A stretch of DNA of 64,000 nt from Branchiostoma floridae (lineage: Eukaryota > Chordata > Leptocardii > Amphioxiformes > Branchiostomatidae): positions 476,835 through 540,834 of the forward strand of contig NC_049997.1 in the NCBI RefSeq assembly GCF_000003815.2, written 5' to 3'. Positions 40,096 to 55,000 of this stretch are shown piece after piece. Below the pieces are notes generated by a model. It saw nothing but the letters and a program-made list of their open reading frames with translations, was not told the origin of the DNA and ran no database searches. Position numbers and translations under genes: made by a program. Numbering within the stretch: the stretch's first letter is position 1; each line of letters opens with the position of its first letter.

Positions 40096-43000
40096 ATGTC
40101 GATAACGAGTCTTGTTATATTGTCGTTCCTGTGTACTACTGTTGTCACACAGGAGACGTTTGTTAACTCCGTCCCCGTTCCTTACCCCCCTCGCCAGGAC
40201 CTGTACCAGTTCAACTGGACGGTAAGACTGTTTCGCTGTTATTCTAATACTACACACTAAGAGCTTGTAACACCACAAGCATACTTACAAACAAGCGCTT
40301 GCTAGGAAGAGAAAGAAGATTCTACTTTTTTCCTTCACGTTACTTCCACGTTATTCAAACAGGTGTACGTGGTATGAGGATAAAGCTTAACTGTGCACAC
40401 TCCATTGTACCACGACAGGTGCCGTGTTAATCACAGTACGGTCACCAAGTTAGGGAAGGGTTTGTCTCGGAGGGTTCATTTTGAAGTTACATCCTTCAGA
40501 GTCCGCTGCGGAATGATTTTGTGTACTAAAGATAGTGAAAGACGTAAAGAAATGGTGGGATTTGTGCAGACATTTCCAGTGTAACCATACTTCCGAGTTC
40601 ACGACCCTAATGAAAATACTGGCTCACCTTGTGAAAAGGTCAAGAACACTGTTTATTTTATACTTGGCTCGATCTTAAGCTTTTTTGTCTCTGACAGTGA
40701 CACAGATGTCAAAATATTGTTGGTGGGTTCGTTTCACGGAACCTTGTTTTCGCACTATTTTTGACCGGACATTTCTACAATTTACTAAAACATTAGTGCT
40801 CGATGTGTGACTCTCCTCAAAGACGGGACCACCATTTTATTTTCGATGGCTAGAAACATTTTCACCTGAGTCGAGCGAGAACATTGATTTTAAATTCCTT
40901 TTATATCAGAATCTGTCGATGTACTCAAGTCTAAAGGCCGTACGTTACATCCGGTAGAAATTTCCCGAGGCCCGTGCGTAAATCTTGCTCCCCATATTTG
41001 TTCAGTTAGTCCTCACCTTTAGTTAGGATTGAGCTTGTGTCAATGACGGTTGTGACTAAGGAAGAAAATACGCCCTATTTTATATACTTACAATGTAACT
41101 CCTCGCCCCGGAGTGACCTCGTGTCACACCTTGAAGTGACCGTTAGATCTTGTTACGTGGTAACCATTACGTAGAAGAATATCAAAAGGCCATTGTTTGG
41201 AAACGTCAGTGAGTTTTATGTTTCTGTACCATTTAAGTGTTCCTATGCTAGATGATTTTGTGTTTGTCTCTGCCCCAGGTGGAACATTGGGAGACCATGT
41301 TTCTGTACAACAAGCAGCGAGAGGCGGGAACCCCGGTCATTATAGACAGTCTGACGGGAGTCTACAGCAAGCGGAAGTACAATAGCTCCAGCCAGAGTTG
41401 TGAACTGACAGCCATGTCGGAGGAAGGTGAGACGGACCGCGTTTGTTTGCACCATTAAGAGGTCACCGAAGTCTTGTTTTTGATACAGTGGCAATACTGC
41501 TATATATGATAAAGTTGTATTGTATCAAAACTGAGGATGTGACATTTCGGACATGGACATTTTGTTTGGCTCATCTGGGTTTTATACGTAGATGAGTCAT
41601 ACGTTTATGTGTAAAAAAAAAATGTCTTAATCATGATCATTTTTGGCATTTTTGGTCAGCTTGGGAGGGATCACTTCGCCGCATGGCTCAAATCCCGCGA
41701 ATCCATGGCCAAAAGTTTTATACAAGGTTCTGTCTTGCCGGGCATATTGACAAAGGTTTATATGCAGTCATACGAGCATGTATATCATGTCGGTATGAGG
41801 CATTTTGATATTTTTTTTCATACACAGTCGTACGCACAGTGCGCAACTCATACGAATGTTAATCGTTTTGTGTCAGTTTTAGGTACGCAGGCATGCGCAC
41901 ACTACAGCCTGGTACACATACCTAACAGTCACAAAACGGTTAGAATACTTACGTATACAAAACGGTTAGAATACTTACGTATACTTACTACTTACTTACA
42001 CCTTCACGTACTAATTCCTGTTCATGTTTATAGCAACAATGTTTCTTTGTTTCTTTTTACCTTCTCAGAGATCAGCCAGGTTACAACAGCTGACGGGTAT
42101 CACCGCAGAACAACATTAGTCAACAAACAGCTCCCAGGACCTACCATTGTGGTGTGGAAAGGGGCGCAGGTTTGTACGCCAATGACACTGTATGCGTATG
42201 TGCAACTATGTTCGTGTGAAATTGTGTGTTTGTGTGTGCGTGCGCCTGTATGTGCATTTTAGTGATACCAAATATGCACAATATTCACCATACACACTCA
42301 TTCCATTTATTTTTGGCAATGCCTCAGGGGTGAGCCTAGCGGCTATCATTTGTGCAATTGAAGGGGACCCAAAGCTATATTTAAAAGGGTTTTTATCTTG
42401 TTCCCTTCCCACCCAGGTCGCTGTTACTGTGACGAACAAACTTATACAGGAAGGAGTGGCAATCCACTGGCATGGTATCACCCAGCATAACACACCCTGG
42501 ATGGACGGGGTGGGCAGCGTGTCACAGTGTCCCATCAGTCCTGGGGAGAGCTTTACTTATAGGTGCGTACACACGTACACGCAAGCACACACACAAACAC
42601 ACTGGATGGACGGGGTAGGCAGTGTGTCACAGTGTCCTATCAGTCCTGGGGAGAGCTTTACTTACAGGTGCGTACACACAAGCACACACAAACACACGGG
42701 ATGGACTGGGTGGGCAGCGTGTCACAGTGTCCTATCAGTCCTGGGGAGAGCTTTACTTACAGGTGCGCACACACAAGCACACACACAAACACACTGGATG
42801 GACGGGGTAGGCAGTGTGTCACAGTGTCCTATATGAGTCCTGGGAAAAGCTTTACTTATAGGTATGTGTGTAAATGGTTAAGGGTTAATGACCCGCCCCG
42901 ATGTGTTTATGGTGTGATAACGCCTGGTCCTTTGCTATAACCACCAAATGAAACCACCAGTTAACCAGCAGTTGATGTCGACCAGGATAAAAGCTTACAT

Positions 43001-46000
43001 ATGTGTTATTAACATTGACCATTACTTTGTATCAATCTGGACGAGAACTTTATTCACAGGGGCGTATTTCAAACAAACAAGAGAAACCCACATGTGTGAG
43101 TGGATACCATTGACCAGTAACTAACAGGAAAGAACCCTACTGTACATTTCGTGTAATATCAAAACTTACGTTTTTATGAGAATAGACGAATGCTTTTGTC
43201 CCCAACCCCCAGGTTCACTGCGTCTGAAGGCGGGACCCACTGGTGGCACGCCCACCTGGGCACCTTCAGAACGGACGGACTGTACGGGGCGCTTATTGTA
43301 CTGGAGAACGACACTTCGTCAAGGGTAAGGATACAGGGCTGTTGTTTATACCTATCTTAAAGCCACAAAGATACTGAAATTTTTACCTTTGAAACCTGAG
43401 GTATTGTAATCGGTATGTGCATATCTTTGTTTTTCTTCATGTGCATCCACGCGATAACGACTGTCCCGAAAACGACTGTCGTTTTTTAGAACGGTCGTCG
43501 AAAGCTCGATACCATCACCGAGAGTCTAACAACTTTAAGGGTGGGGAGGGAGGTACCTAACAGAACTCAGACCGTCATCAGACTGTCAAACGCCTGTCAG
43601 AACGCAGACTGACCCAGTGCGAGGACTTTGTCATTGCTGTCTCAAAATCTGCAAGATATGCCCCTTGGCTGTCCCCAGCTCGTAACCACCCATACAGCAT
43701 GCGGCTTAGGCACACTCATCTCGACAAACTGCCAACTTGTACCACAGTGTAATACAATCCAATGTAGTAGTTTAGATTTAAGTTAGGTAGTTAAGTAGTT
43801 TAGAATAACCTGTGACATATTTTATATATGAGGCATATGTATCTAGTAGTGACCCGTGTACCTGTCGATTACGCCACGCGATCTCACATCTCACGCGATT
43901 TCACGTGTCTGTGGTTGGAACGTCAATGGTTGAATAATCAAAGACAGGGCATGGGCATATTCAAAGACAGGGCATGGATACAGGGCATGGATACTGTCAA
44001 TCAATGTCTTTGACAATTAAGTATCTGTGACTACTGAATACAATAGAATGAATTACAATGTCTGTAACTTAATAAAATAGATTGAAATGGCTATTCCTTA
44101 GAGACGCCCACGGCACGCAATGGATAGACCAAGGAGGTAAAAGCATATCCTTATTACAAGGAACGACCCTTAACCCTATCTAGGCCAGGAATTTTTTTTA
44201 TTTATTTTTTTGTATTCCTTGCACTGTTTATGTGTGTCAGTGAAAGGGTACTCGTTCTGTCCCTTTCACGTCTTGGTATACATCAATCTGCCCTGTGTTT
44301 TTACTTTTAGATCGTATGCAATTCTATAATCTAAGTATCGTTAGAACTTAGTGTGACTTAATTATGATGTATTTCTTGTGATTTTATTGCCTAAACCCGT
44401 ATAAATTGTGACTTCCAGTACCCCATAAAGATATCAAAAAAAAGAGTGTATCAATGATTGCCACAATGGCCTTACGAATAGTCGACGCACCCGTTTGTGA
44501 CTTTATGCTCGATAGTAGACAGTAGTAACTGAAGTGCAAGCTCTATGTTTGTTCACCGCATCACTACAGACACGTCCAATGCCAGACGCAGAAAGATATG
44601 CTATCCCTCCATTAACAGGCTACATGTATATAACACCAATAATATTATTAGACAAGGTCTTCCGGGGTCAGATTGTCAAATGAAAAAATTGTGTTTTTTT
44701 TTTTAAATGTGAAAAAAAAATTACGTGTATATAGTTTGTGTTCCTATGTTTCTATGGGTATGTGTTGTATACCTAAAATAAAGAAATTCAAATTCAAAAT
44801 AGTACAAATTAAAAGTATGCCATCAACTGGTGTATAAATTACCATAAAGCTTATTTATCTAATACAAGAGTATTTCAGGTTAATGAAAAAATTGTGTTTT
44901 TTTTTTAAATGTAAGAAAGAAAATTACGTGTATATAGTTTGTGTTCCTATGTTTCTATGGCTATGTGTTGTATACCTAAAATAAAGAAATTCAAATTCAA
45001 AATAGTACAAATTAAAAGTATGCCATCAACTGGTGTATAAATTACCATAAAGCTTATTTATCTAATACAAGAGTATTTCAGGTTAATGATAGGCAATGTT
45101 ACTTTCGATCTCTCAGCCGCCCCTGCCAGTCTTTCATCAGGAGTTTGTGATGCTCGTGCACGACTGGCAGAGAGAGGACTCACTGGACACGTACCTGCGG
45201 GTGGAGTGGGAGGCAACCAGGTGAACAGACTAACATAAAATAAGATAAATTTTCTCATGATGGCCACCTGATTCCTAAAATATATATCAAACCTCTCAAA
45301 AGAAGCATGTCTAGCATATCACTGTGTGATGCTTACACGTCATCTACTCAGCTACATCTGTATCTGTATCTATATAGCCGGTATAACCCCCATTCGGCGT
45401 AACACACCAGCTAGCTTCGCAGGCTTGCGGTGCACATGCCTACCTCCTGACCAGAGTTGTATTTGTGTTACAATTCTAAGACCATATATCTGTGCACGAA
45501 ATAAAGCGCTTAACAACAAGCTTTCAATCAGTCCTCTGATCCTGCTCAATATTGAAATGACCCAGAGCCTAAATCCCACATCCGGAACGGAAGTGTGACG
45601 TCAGCAAAGGGTCAAAGGTGATTGGTAGTAGGTATCGGCCCCGTCTCTGTGGAGGAAAGCTTGTTGACAAGCGCTATATTTTGTGCACGGATATATGGTC
45701 TTAAAATTGCAACATAATGTTGACTACCGTTACAGATGAACTTACAACTGGGTTGTATTTGTTTCCGCAGGTTTTCTCACGGCTATGGAGACACCAATAC
45801 GTGTAGGAAGAGACTAACACAGGCTGACGGCACGGACCTGGGACCGGTCCATTTTACCTCAGGCCTCATCAACGGAAAAGGTGATAATTCCGCCCCTGGT
45901 TCTTATTAATCAGCATTTGTCGTTGTGACGGATTTGTCCAATGTCAGAATGTAAGGCCCTTAATCAAACATTTTACATAGTAGAAACCTTGAATAATGAC

Positions 46001-49000
46001 CTCAAGCTAAATGCATGGGGACTATGCATGATTTCTCTGTTGGAATTCTTTTATTTGCTTTGAAGGTTTCTACTAGCTAGAGACGATAGACATTAAATAA
46101 AAAAATGCAAATTCTGGCGTGTTAAAAAAATGAAGTGAAAATTTGGAGCATTTGTAATTTCCTATCTGTTATTTGTCCCGGCCCATTTATTAGACAGATT
46201 TGCTTTTTTTGACGACGCCTCAGGGGAGTCGTCAAGTGGTATATGTTGCATTCAGTCTGCAAAAATTCTAGGAATTGCACAGGCATTTTTCCACAGGAAT
46301 GCTAGTACTCCACAACAGTATGCTGGGAATTTGGGTCATGTCCTAGAAAGCTTGGACCTGGGGGATGGTTGGGTCAACTCAGGTCAACGGATAGGGATAG
46401 ACATATACCACAGGTAGACAGAAAAGGTTACATATTAAGGCAATAATCTTGAAAGTTGGCAAATGGTAATTATATTCAGAGCCAAATGTAATTTTCATGT
46501 CATGTACTAAAGGTATATCAAGGCCACACACTAGTAATTTTCATGGCATATACTAAAGGTATATCAGGGTCACACACTGGTAATTTTAATGGCATATACT
46601 AAGGTTATATCAAGGTCACACATTGGTAATTTTCTTGTCATATGCTAACGATATATCAAGATCACATACTGGTACACACAGTGTCACACAAACATACAAA
46701 ATCATGTGTGTATAAAATACAATCACACAAACACAGACACATTGACACTTAAAGGCAGTACTGGAAATCCGTTGCATGTGGGATCAGGGGGATGGTTGGG
46801 TCAAGTCAGGTCAAGAGGTAGGGAATGCCATAGATTCTTGGAATTGTAGAGGCATGTTTCGACGGGCATGTATGGAATGTTAGCTTGGCATGTTAACAGG
46901 CATGTATGGAATGCTAGCCTCTCGATGAATATGAAATGGAATTTGGGACATGTCCTAGCCTAGAGAGAGCATGGTTGGTAATTTTCTTGGTCCGAATCAC
47001 ATTGGTTAGTGAGTAGCTTAACCACCAACAGCAATATTAAGAGTCGATGCACGAAACTCCCTCTGGCTTTTACCTCTGTCACAGACCAGCAAGCATCCTC
47101 TAGCTGCCCCATAAAAACACCCCCTGCCTTGAAGGTCTGATGCAAGTATAAAGAATTCTCTTCTTCACTATATAAACTACAGCTCTCTCTCCCTGTATGC
47201 CACCTTGCTGTACATGTGACCTCACACTGCTAAGTATCTTGTCAGATTTCCAGATGTTCGCTAACTAGCTTGGTTCATGATAACTAGCTTGCTTTGACAG
47301 ATCTGGGACAACGGGTGTTTTCTTACAGTTCTGGTACTAGTAAAATGGCCGTTTCTGTAAGGCAAGTAAAATTCAGCCACTAAGTCAACACAATAGATCC
47401 CCGTATCTTGCTTCTTTCGAAGCTGGTTCAGTGAGTGTCATTTGCGTCTGCTAACATTGTGGTAATTTTCATGTCATATACTAACGATATATCAAGATCA
47501 CACACTGGTACACACAGTGTCACACAAACATACAAAATCATGTGTGTATAAAATACAATCACACAAACACAGACACATTGACACTTAAAGGCAGTACTGG
47601 AAATCCGTTGCATGTGGGATCAGGGGGATGGTTGGGTCAAGTCAGGTCAAGAGATAGGGAATGCCATAGATTCTTGGAATTGTAGACTCGAGGCATGTTT
47701 CGACGGGCATGTATGGAATGTTAGCTTGGCATGTTTACAGGCATGTATGGAATGCTAGCCTCCCGATGAATATGAAATGGAATTTGGGACATGTCCATTC
47801 CTTTAGAATTCCTATGAACCTTAGGGAACACAGTATGCTGGGTATGCAAGTCTCCCCCCCCCCCCCGAATCTGTTCCAGATGTATCTCTGGTATGCAATG
47901 GTGGAAGATTTCACCATTGTGCTGTACCTGGTATAGAACAGGCTGGCTGTAGGTTTATGTTACAGGTGGGCTAGTATATTGTGCCAGGGATAGTGTGACA
48001 GGGAAGTTCCAGTCTATTTCTGATTTGAGCTGTATTGTTGTACCCTCAATCGTCGTCATGGCAATAATAAATTTTTATTGCCAGTCTTGTTTAGATTTTA
48101 TTAAGTTCTTTTTACAAGTTCTTTAAATTTACTAATCTTATTCTGTTTGACCTAATTCTTTACATTTGACTTGTCTTGCATTGAAATGGCCATGTATCCG
48201 TGATTTACGTCACGATGTTGTCAGGTCGTAGCTATGACGACAACGACAATGCGGAGAATAGGTTCGTGCCTCTGGAAAAGTTCAGTGTGGAGGGGAACAT
48301 GACGTATCGCTTCCGGGTCATCAGCGCAGCCATGATGTTTCCCTTCCGGGTGTCCGTGGACCAGCACGAGTTGACCTTGGTCGCCACGGATGGAGACAGG
48401 TAGGTAAAGCGTAGCTCAGAAATTGTCATCAGTATATGCCCCTTTTGAAATATGTTTTTAAGACTGATTGTATTTATGTTTCATTGAATGACAGTTATCT
48501 ACTTAATCTGCCTATTGACTGAAGCATTACAAGAATTTGAAACCTGGGAAAGACAGATAAGAAACCTTCCTTACTACCATTTAAGATCATCCCTTTTCTT
48601 TTAAAGGAAACGGTCGGAAAGATTTGATTCACTACTCTGCCTTGGTGAACATACTTCAGAATCGATTCCTTCAATAGCTTAAACTATTCCGACGGATACT
48701 TGACTTTTCCGGACGTTTGAACTGCACACCTCGTAGCCCGTTGGCCAACCCCTTGGCGCCGCCATCTTTGGGTACATTATATCAGCTACCTGCAAATTAA
48801 TCTATGTTCTAGTTTTCAACCGTTTGACTTAGTCACGCATGAGTTATGCTAGTGGCTCTATCGTTATCTGTACGTCTGTATCCGTCCCCTATCATTTATT
48901 TCTCCTCTTTTCTTGCTAATCATTCGAGAATAGTTGGATATTTCATATGATGCCTTTTGAAAGAATAATTTGATAGGTTGTAATCAATCGGAAAATGGTA

Positions 49001-52000
49001 TAGTCCTACATTTTTCTTGTGATTTGGAATTCTGCGTTTGTTCGTTTGTATGCATGACAGATGTCATGGTACTGTCTTCCTGCATAATCAGAATATACAT
49101 GATTAAGTTGTTTCTGGTGCAATTGCTCTATAAATAACCATGATTTTCTTACTGTATCACAAGAAGAAGAAGAAGAACTTTATTGCACGACAACTGTAAA
49201 GGATACAGTGTTTGGCAACTTGTACATACAATACATACAGAACAGAACACTACATGAGTTACTAGTATCTAAAAATCTAAGAGACTAATCTATTTTACAC
49301 ATGGTATATAATATTTACAATCAGGCTATCATTATGTGCTGGTTCATGATAGTATAATATTGTCACGTTTTTTAAATGAGTTATATATAGATTGACCGAC
49401 ATAGGCAGATATATCAGCAGGACATGATAGTAACATATTGAACATTTCTGTCTTGGTAGGTGGTAACATACTTTAGTATCAGATTTGCATTTAACAGACT
49501 GTAACATTTTTTGTCTCTCTCTATCATAAGTTGGACAATCCATTATAAAGTGGGATTCATCTTCAATATTATCATGGCATGTTGGACACAGTCTCTCACT
49601 GGCTGGTGTGTTGTGATGTCTACCCTTTTCGATTTGTAGGGAGTGGGCACTAATTCTTAGTTTCGTAATAATATTTCTAAAGGATTTGTTTCACATGTAG
49701 TCGAATTGCGTAGAGTTGTTTTGTTTAGTACCTTTTTAAAACTCTTATAGTGTCACCGCATATAATTCTTCAATACCAGGATCGTTGAGCAGACAGCGGA
49801 GTCGTTCATCATTAACACAGGTGAGCGGTACGATTTTTACATCACAACTGACCAGACTCCTGGTAACTACTGGATCCGTGCGGACACCATCGAACTGTAT
49901 GCAGACAATATGGTGAGTACGTTCTATGCACTTGTCAATAGTGCTAATACATTTGTCGCGATAGGTCAAATCCTATATAGCGGACCATATCAATACCTCT
50001 AGTAAAATTAGATTATTTTACCTTACATTTTGTCATTATTTGCTATTTTCCTAAAAAAAACATTCAAAAACGTTTCTTGTCTATTGCCATCGTGTTTTGG
50101 AGTTATTTGTTGTAAAAAATGCACTTTTAGAAATATAATATGGTGAGTACAAAATGGCGGCTAGCTTAATACATGTCATTTTATGACGTCTGTCGTCGTT
50201 GTTGTTGCTATTGACAACTGGAGTTTCGCAGACATTGACATTTTGTTAGTCACCCTTTTTGAAAATACATTAATTTTCTTTGGATTGAATGAGCATAGGC
50301 TATTTGGACATTTCCAGCCACAAAAATGAGACGTTACATTACGCCACCAAGACACTAAAACAATTTTATCAGTCATAGTTTACTTAAACAGTATATTCTA
50401 AAAGTTGGTGGTCATACGATAACTTGTTTTGGGTTACAGTGCTGGGTGGGGTGGGGTGAAAATCCTTGAGATCTGCTCTGGCCAAAGTTCCTCTTTACTG
50501 GAAGCTAACAAAAATTAAACCTTTTCTCAGCCGGTGAACAGACAACACCATACTGAGGCTATACTACATTATGAAGGAGCTCCAGACGCTGAGCCGACCT
50601 CCCAGCGGAAATCCTGCACAGCGAATGACACCTGTGTCGTCGTCAACTGTCCCTTCAGGTAGTATAGGGGTGTCTAAGCATTTACACGAACCCTATGAGA
50701 TTCGTACGAACTTTATGTGATACACTATGTGAATATGCACGAACCTTATGAATATCACACGAATCACTATGCGAAAACGTAGAAACCTTATGTGATTTGC
50801 ACGAGCTTTATGCGAAACGGACCGACCACCGCCGGGTCACATGACATTACGTCATTCGCATAAGGTTCGTGCAAATCACATAAGGTTCGTGCGTTTTCGC
50901 ATAGTGATTCGTGCGTATCACATAATGTTCGTACGAATCTCATAGGGTTCGTGCAGATTTTTAGGCACCCCTGTAATTCAAGGAAAGAAACACACACACA
51001 CACACACACATACAAAGACAATACAGGTACCACCGTCAACTTCAGGTAGTATGTATAATTCAAGCAAAGAAACACACACGCAAGTACAATACAGGTACTA
51101 CCTTCAATTGTCCCTTCAAGTAAGAACATTAATTTGCAACCAAACATACAAACACAAGCATAATGCAGATAGCGTCGTCAGACCCTCTTTAGAGGACCGT
51201 GCTTGAGTTACTTTATATGTTGCTTCGGATCAAGCAGCATTTGATTTTTGGCTGGTAGATTAAAAAACATTTTTATATGGAAATTACTTTAAGTTACAAT
51301 TTTTTTTATATCTAAAATCAACAAATAGCTGCCTGCTTTTTCAGAGTTGGGTTTGGAATAAAGATATTAGAAAGACGTCCCATTTGCACAAAACATTTGA
51401 AATAGCATCTTCGAAGAAACAATCCAATGCTGTCATGACGTCACGTTATGCAGATAGAACACAGTGGATCATACGTTGCAGGACGTCTATGGCGCCCACC
51501 GTTTCTGTTCAGGGATGGTTGTAACCTTGTTTTATTTCAAACACTATTAGGCAGTACGGAGATCAGTCAATGCACATCGAGTGCCTGCCGGTCAGCGAGC
51601 TTCGGTCCCCTGATAACCAGTCCGTCCCATTGCCGGAGTCTGGGGACAAGTGGGAGGAACATTTCATCAATTTCCACTTCGCTGGGTCTGATATCAATCC
51701 CGGTCAGAGGTCATCCGTCAATGGTCATCGGTTTGTTCTGCCGTCGTCACCTCCACAGGTTTGTGAAAAGACACAACTTGCGTTAGTAACAACAGAACAA
51801 TTGGTCATTATTGAAGGAAAATGGCACCATTGGAAAATATCAATTTATAGTTTACGTACTGAGGTCAAGAGAAGTTAAATCAGGACTTTTTTTCAGCAAA
51901 TTAACATAGTTGAAGACCTGAAAGTGTTTGCCAATGCCAATGTCATTGTTTTAAACAGGTCTTCATCCTCTTATGCGACAACTAAAAGTTAGTAACTGGC

Positions 52001-55000
52001 GAAAATTTGCCAAAGTACACATTTTAACTGCTTAGAAAACTAACATGCCACCTCCTAATAATTACCACAGTGCAGTGTTCTCTCCCTACACCGTTCCTCT
52101 AGGTCACCGGTGACACGGGTCTGGTGCCATGTACCGACGAGCTTTGCGGCGGGGAGAAGTATTGTGACTGTAGCTATCACGTGACCATCACCCCTGGCAA
52201 CGTCGTGCAGATGGTCCTCTACAACATGGGCTCAGGTAAACTCGAATGTTTATCAGTCTTTTGAGAAGGACATGACACAAAACCTAACTAATTATAAAGA
52301 AACGTGCTTCGAGGCCTTCTTGCATACTTACTCATACAAAAGTTCATGAAATTTTACATTTTCAGACAGGAAAAATAACAGCTACTCAAACGACTTTTAT
52401 AGATTTCGGAAATGGTTCGGCTGGTATCTAACATATATTCGCATAATTACACCAAGGAGGTTGACACCAGGTGCCATCATACCGCCACCTCAAAAAACGT
52501 TGTTATAGAGGCCTTCTCAAGATCTTTTTCAACACGTAACATCTGAATTGTGTTACATTTAGGATATTTAACATTCGTTGTTCAAGATAATCTTGGGAAG
52601 ACCTCTATACTAACGTTTTTGAGGTGGCGGTATTATGGCACATGGTGGAATTATGATAGTCGATGTTACTTTACCTTTCAGTGACACTTCTTCATCACTA
52701 TATTTGCATTTGATCGGTTTTCAGATTTTTTGGGTTTAAACCTGTAACGGGAGGGGCCCCGAGTTCGACACTTTTTTCAATAAATCATCGTTTTCAAACG
52801 GAAGTTTAATGACCCTATCTATGATTAGTGAATACATCGGCATATCTTATGTTTAATTTTTTTTTGCCGCACGTCCCACTTTCCATTTTCTTCTCCATAG
52901 ATCGTCACTTTTGTAGATATGTAGAAGCTTGTGTATGCATATTGTACTTTGGTGTTCCATGTTAAGATTAACCACAAAAGTAATATCAAAATCTTTCCTG
53001 TCCAGTGTAAGAAATTTTAAAAAGTTAAAGTGGCGAACTCATGGTACAGTGGCGAACTCAGGGGCCCCTCCCGTTACATGTTGATTGACAGATATTACTT
53101 TCTCACTCACTGAAGATGGGTATTGTGTACCACCTAAACGTCTCGCCTTTCTGAAATCTATCGTTACTGTTATCTTGTGAAAAGCCTTAATTTTTGTGTT
53201 ACAATCTTAAGACCATATTTCCGTGCACAAAATAAAGCGCTTACCAACAAGCGTATGCCTTAATGCTTATTCACATAACAGATCAGCTTAGTTCTTGATG
53301 AAATCTGCTCTCAGTAACTTTCAGGGAAATGCTATCCTGCTCAATGTACGGATCATAATGCTGCCAGATAGGTTGATCAACAGGACCTGTTACTTACTTA
53401 CTTACTTATCCTCTTCATCCCATGTGGGACATAAGGCTGATAAGTTTCCTCCACTGGGGTCTGTTCTGTGCTAGGGGCTGAGCAGCATCCCAGGGGATCC
53501 CAATGGCCGCTAGGTCTTTAGCCACAGTACGTCTCCATGTACTTTTAGGACGTCCCCGTTTTCTCTTTCCCTCAGGGGCCCAATGTAGAGCAACTTTGGG
53601 GATACGGTCATCCGACAACCGCAGAACATGACCCAACCATTCCGATGTCTATTTAAGATGTCTTCCGATGGCTATTTAAGTGGACAGTTGTCTTGTGTTC
53701 GTTTAGACGATAGGAAAACCTTGGAAAACAGGACCTGTTGGGCAAGTTAGATATGAAGTTAAAGACTGCATGCTGATTTCTTCTCATATGCAGGAGCAGG
53801 TCTTGCCGGTACAGCCCACCCTGTTCACATCCACGGACACCACTTCTACGTGTTAGATATGGGATTCCCGGAGTACAGCAGCAGCGATGGTCGCTACAGT
53901 AGCCAGAACCCTGACATCGACTGTGGCACGTCAGAAAGGTGTAACGCGAAGCGATGGGTGGACCAGTCGTGGGAGGGCGGGAACAAGCCGGGACTGAACC
54001 TGCGGGACCCGCCGATGAAGGACACGGTGATCGTGCCTGTGGGAGGGTACGTGGTCGTCAGATTTACGGCGGATAACCCAGGTGGGTTAGTTGTACACAT
54101 CATTAGTTTGGTTTGGTTCGGTTTGGTTTGGTTTGGTAATACAGATCTCCATTAGTGACTGATATGTCACTATTCTTCCTGGAGTCCGAGTAATTTGTGG
54201 AGAATGACCAATTCTAGACGGAAGGAAATGCTTAGCGTCTTTTTCAGTGTCATTCTTTATCATTTCTATATTGCAACTTAAGCTTGATAACTCTTTCTGC
54301 AGAGTAGAAAGCTAAGGGCACAACCCACCGTATGTCCTTTTTGTCCGTACGTTTTCTTGGCAGGCCATGTCCGCCACGTATGGGGAATGAAAATATGGGG
54401 AAAGAATGGCAAGAGCAGGGAGGGAGTACGTCAACACGCGTACGGCAACACAAGTTTTGCCTGCACGTAAAATTTTACGGCGTGTCTGCGTGCTCCAATC
54501 CGTCGGATTCCCGACGAGTTCAAAATACGGAGGCAGTAGTTACCACTTACGGATCCCAAAAGATTGCCCACGTTTTGACACGTAGGCAGCATGTATTTCC
54601 ACGTGCGGCGGGTTGTGCCCTTAGCTTTACTGTCTAAGAAAAAAATCGCACTTATTGTTTAAAACACGCAAAGTCTTTTTACAAAATTGTATACAATGCT
54701 AATGATCTTTGCCGTGATGCAGGCTGGTGGTTTGTCCACTGTCACATAGAGATCCATCAGGTGGAGGGGATGGCCATGATGATCAGGGAGGGGACACAGG
54801 GACAGATGAACCCCCCACCCCCGGGATTCCCCACCTGTGGGGAATTCCATTGGTCCTCAGCGGAGTTCGAAAGAGCAAAGAAGGGCTACAGCACGTCTTG
54901 GACCCACACCTTATCTGTCGCGGCAGGTGGGTGCTGTCATATTTACTGTTGAGTGATGAACCAATGGCAGGTATTGAGTCTCTACTAACACGGAATGTAA

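Noticed and set aside
41633-42262. 209-codon open frame on the plus strand
   Set aside because: Only its end overlaps the real oxidase exon (42069-42169). The rest is intronic without recognisable content.
42192-42836. 214-codon open frame with repeated [20 protein letters not shown]
   Set aside because: It reads through the tandem exon-end copies and CA tracts. Only the first copy joins in phase to exon 5; the rest is duplicated intron.
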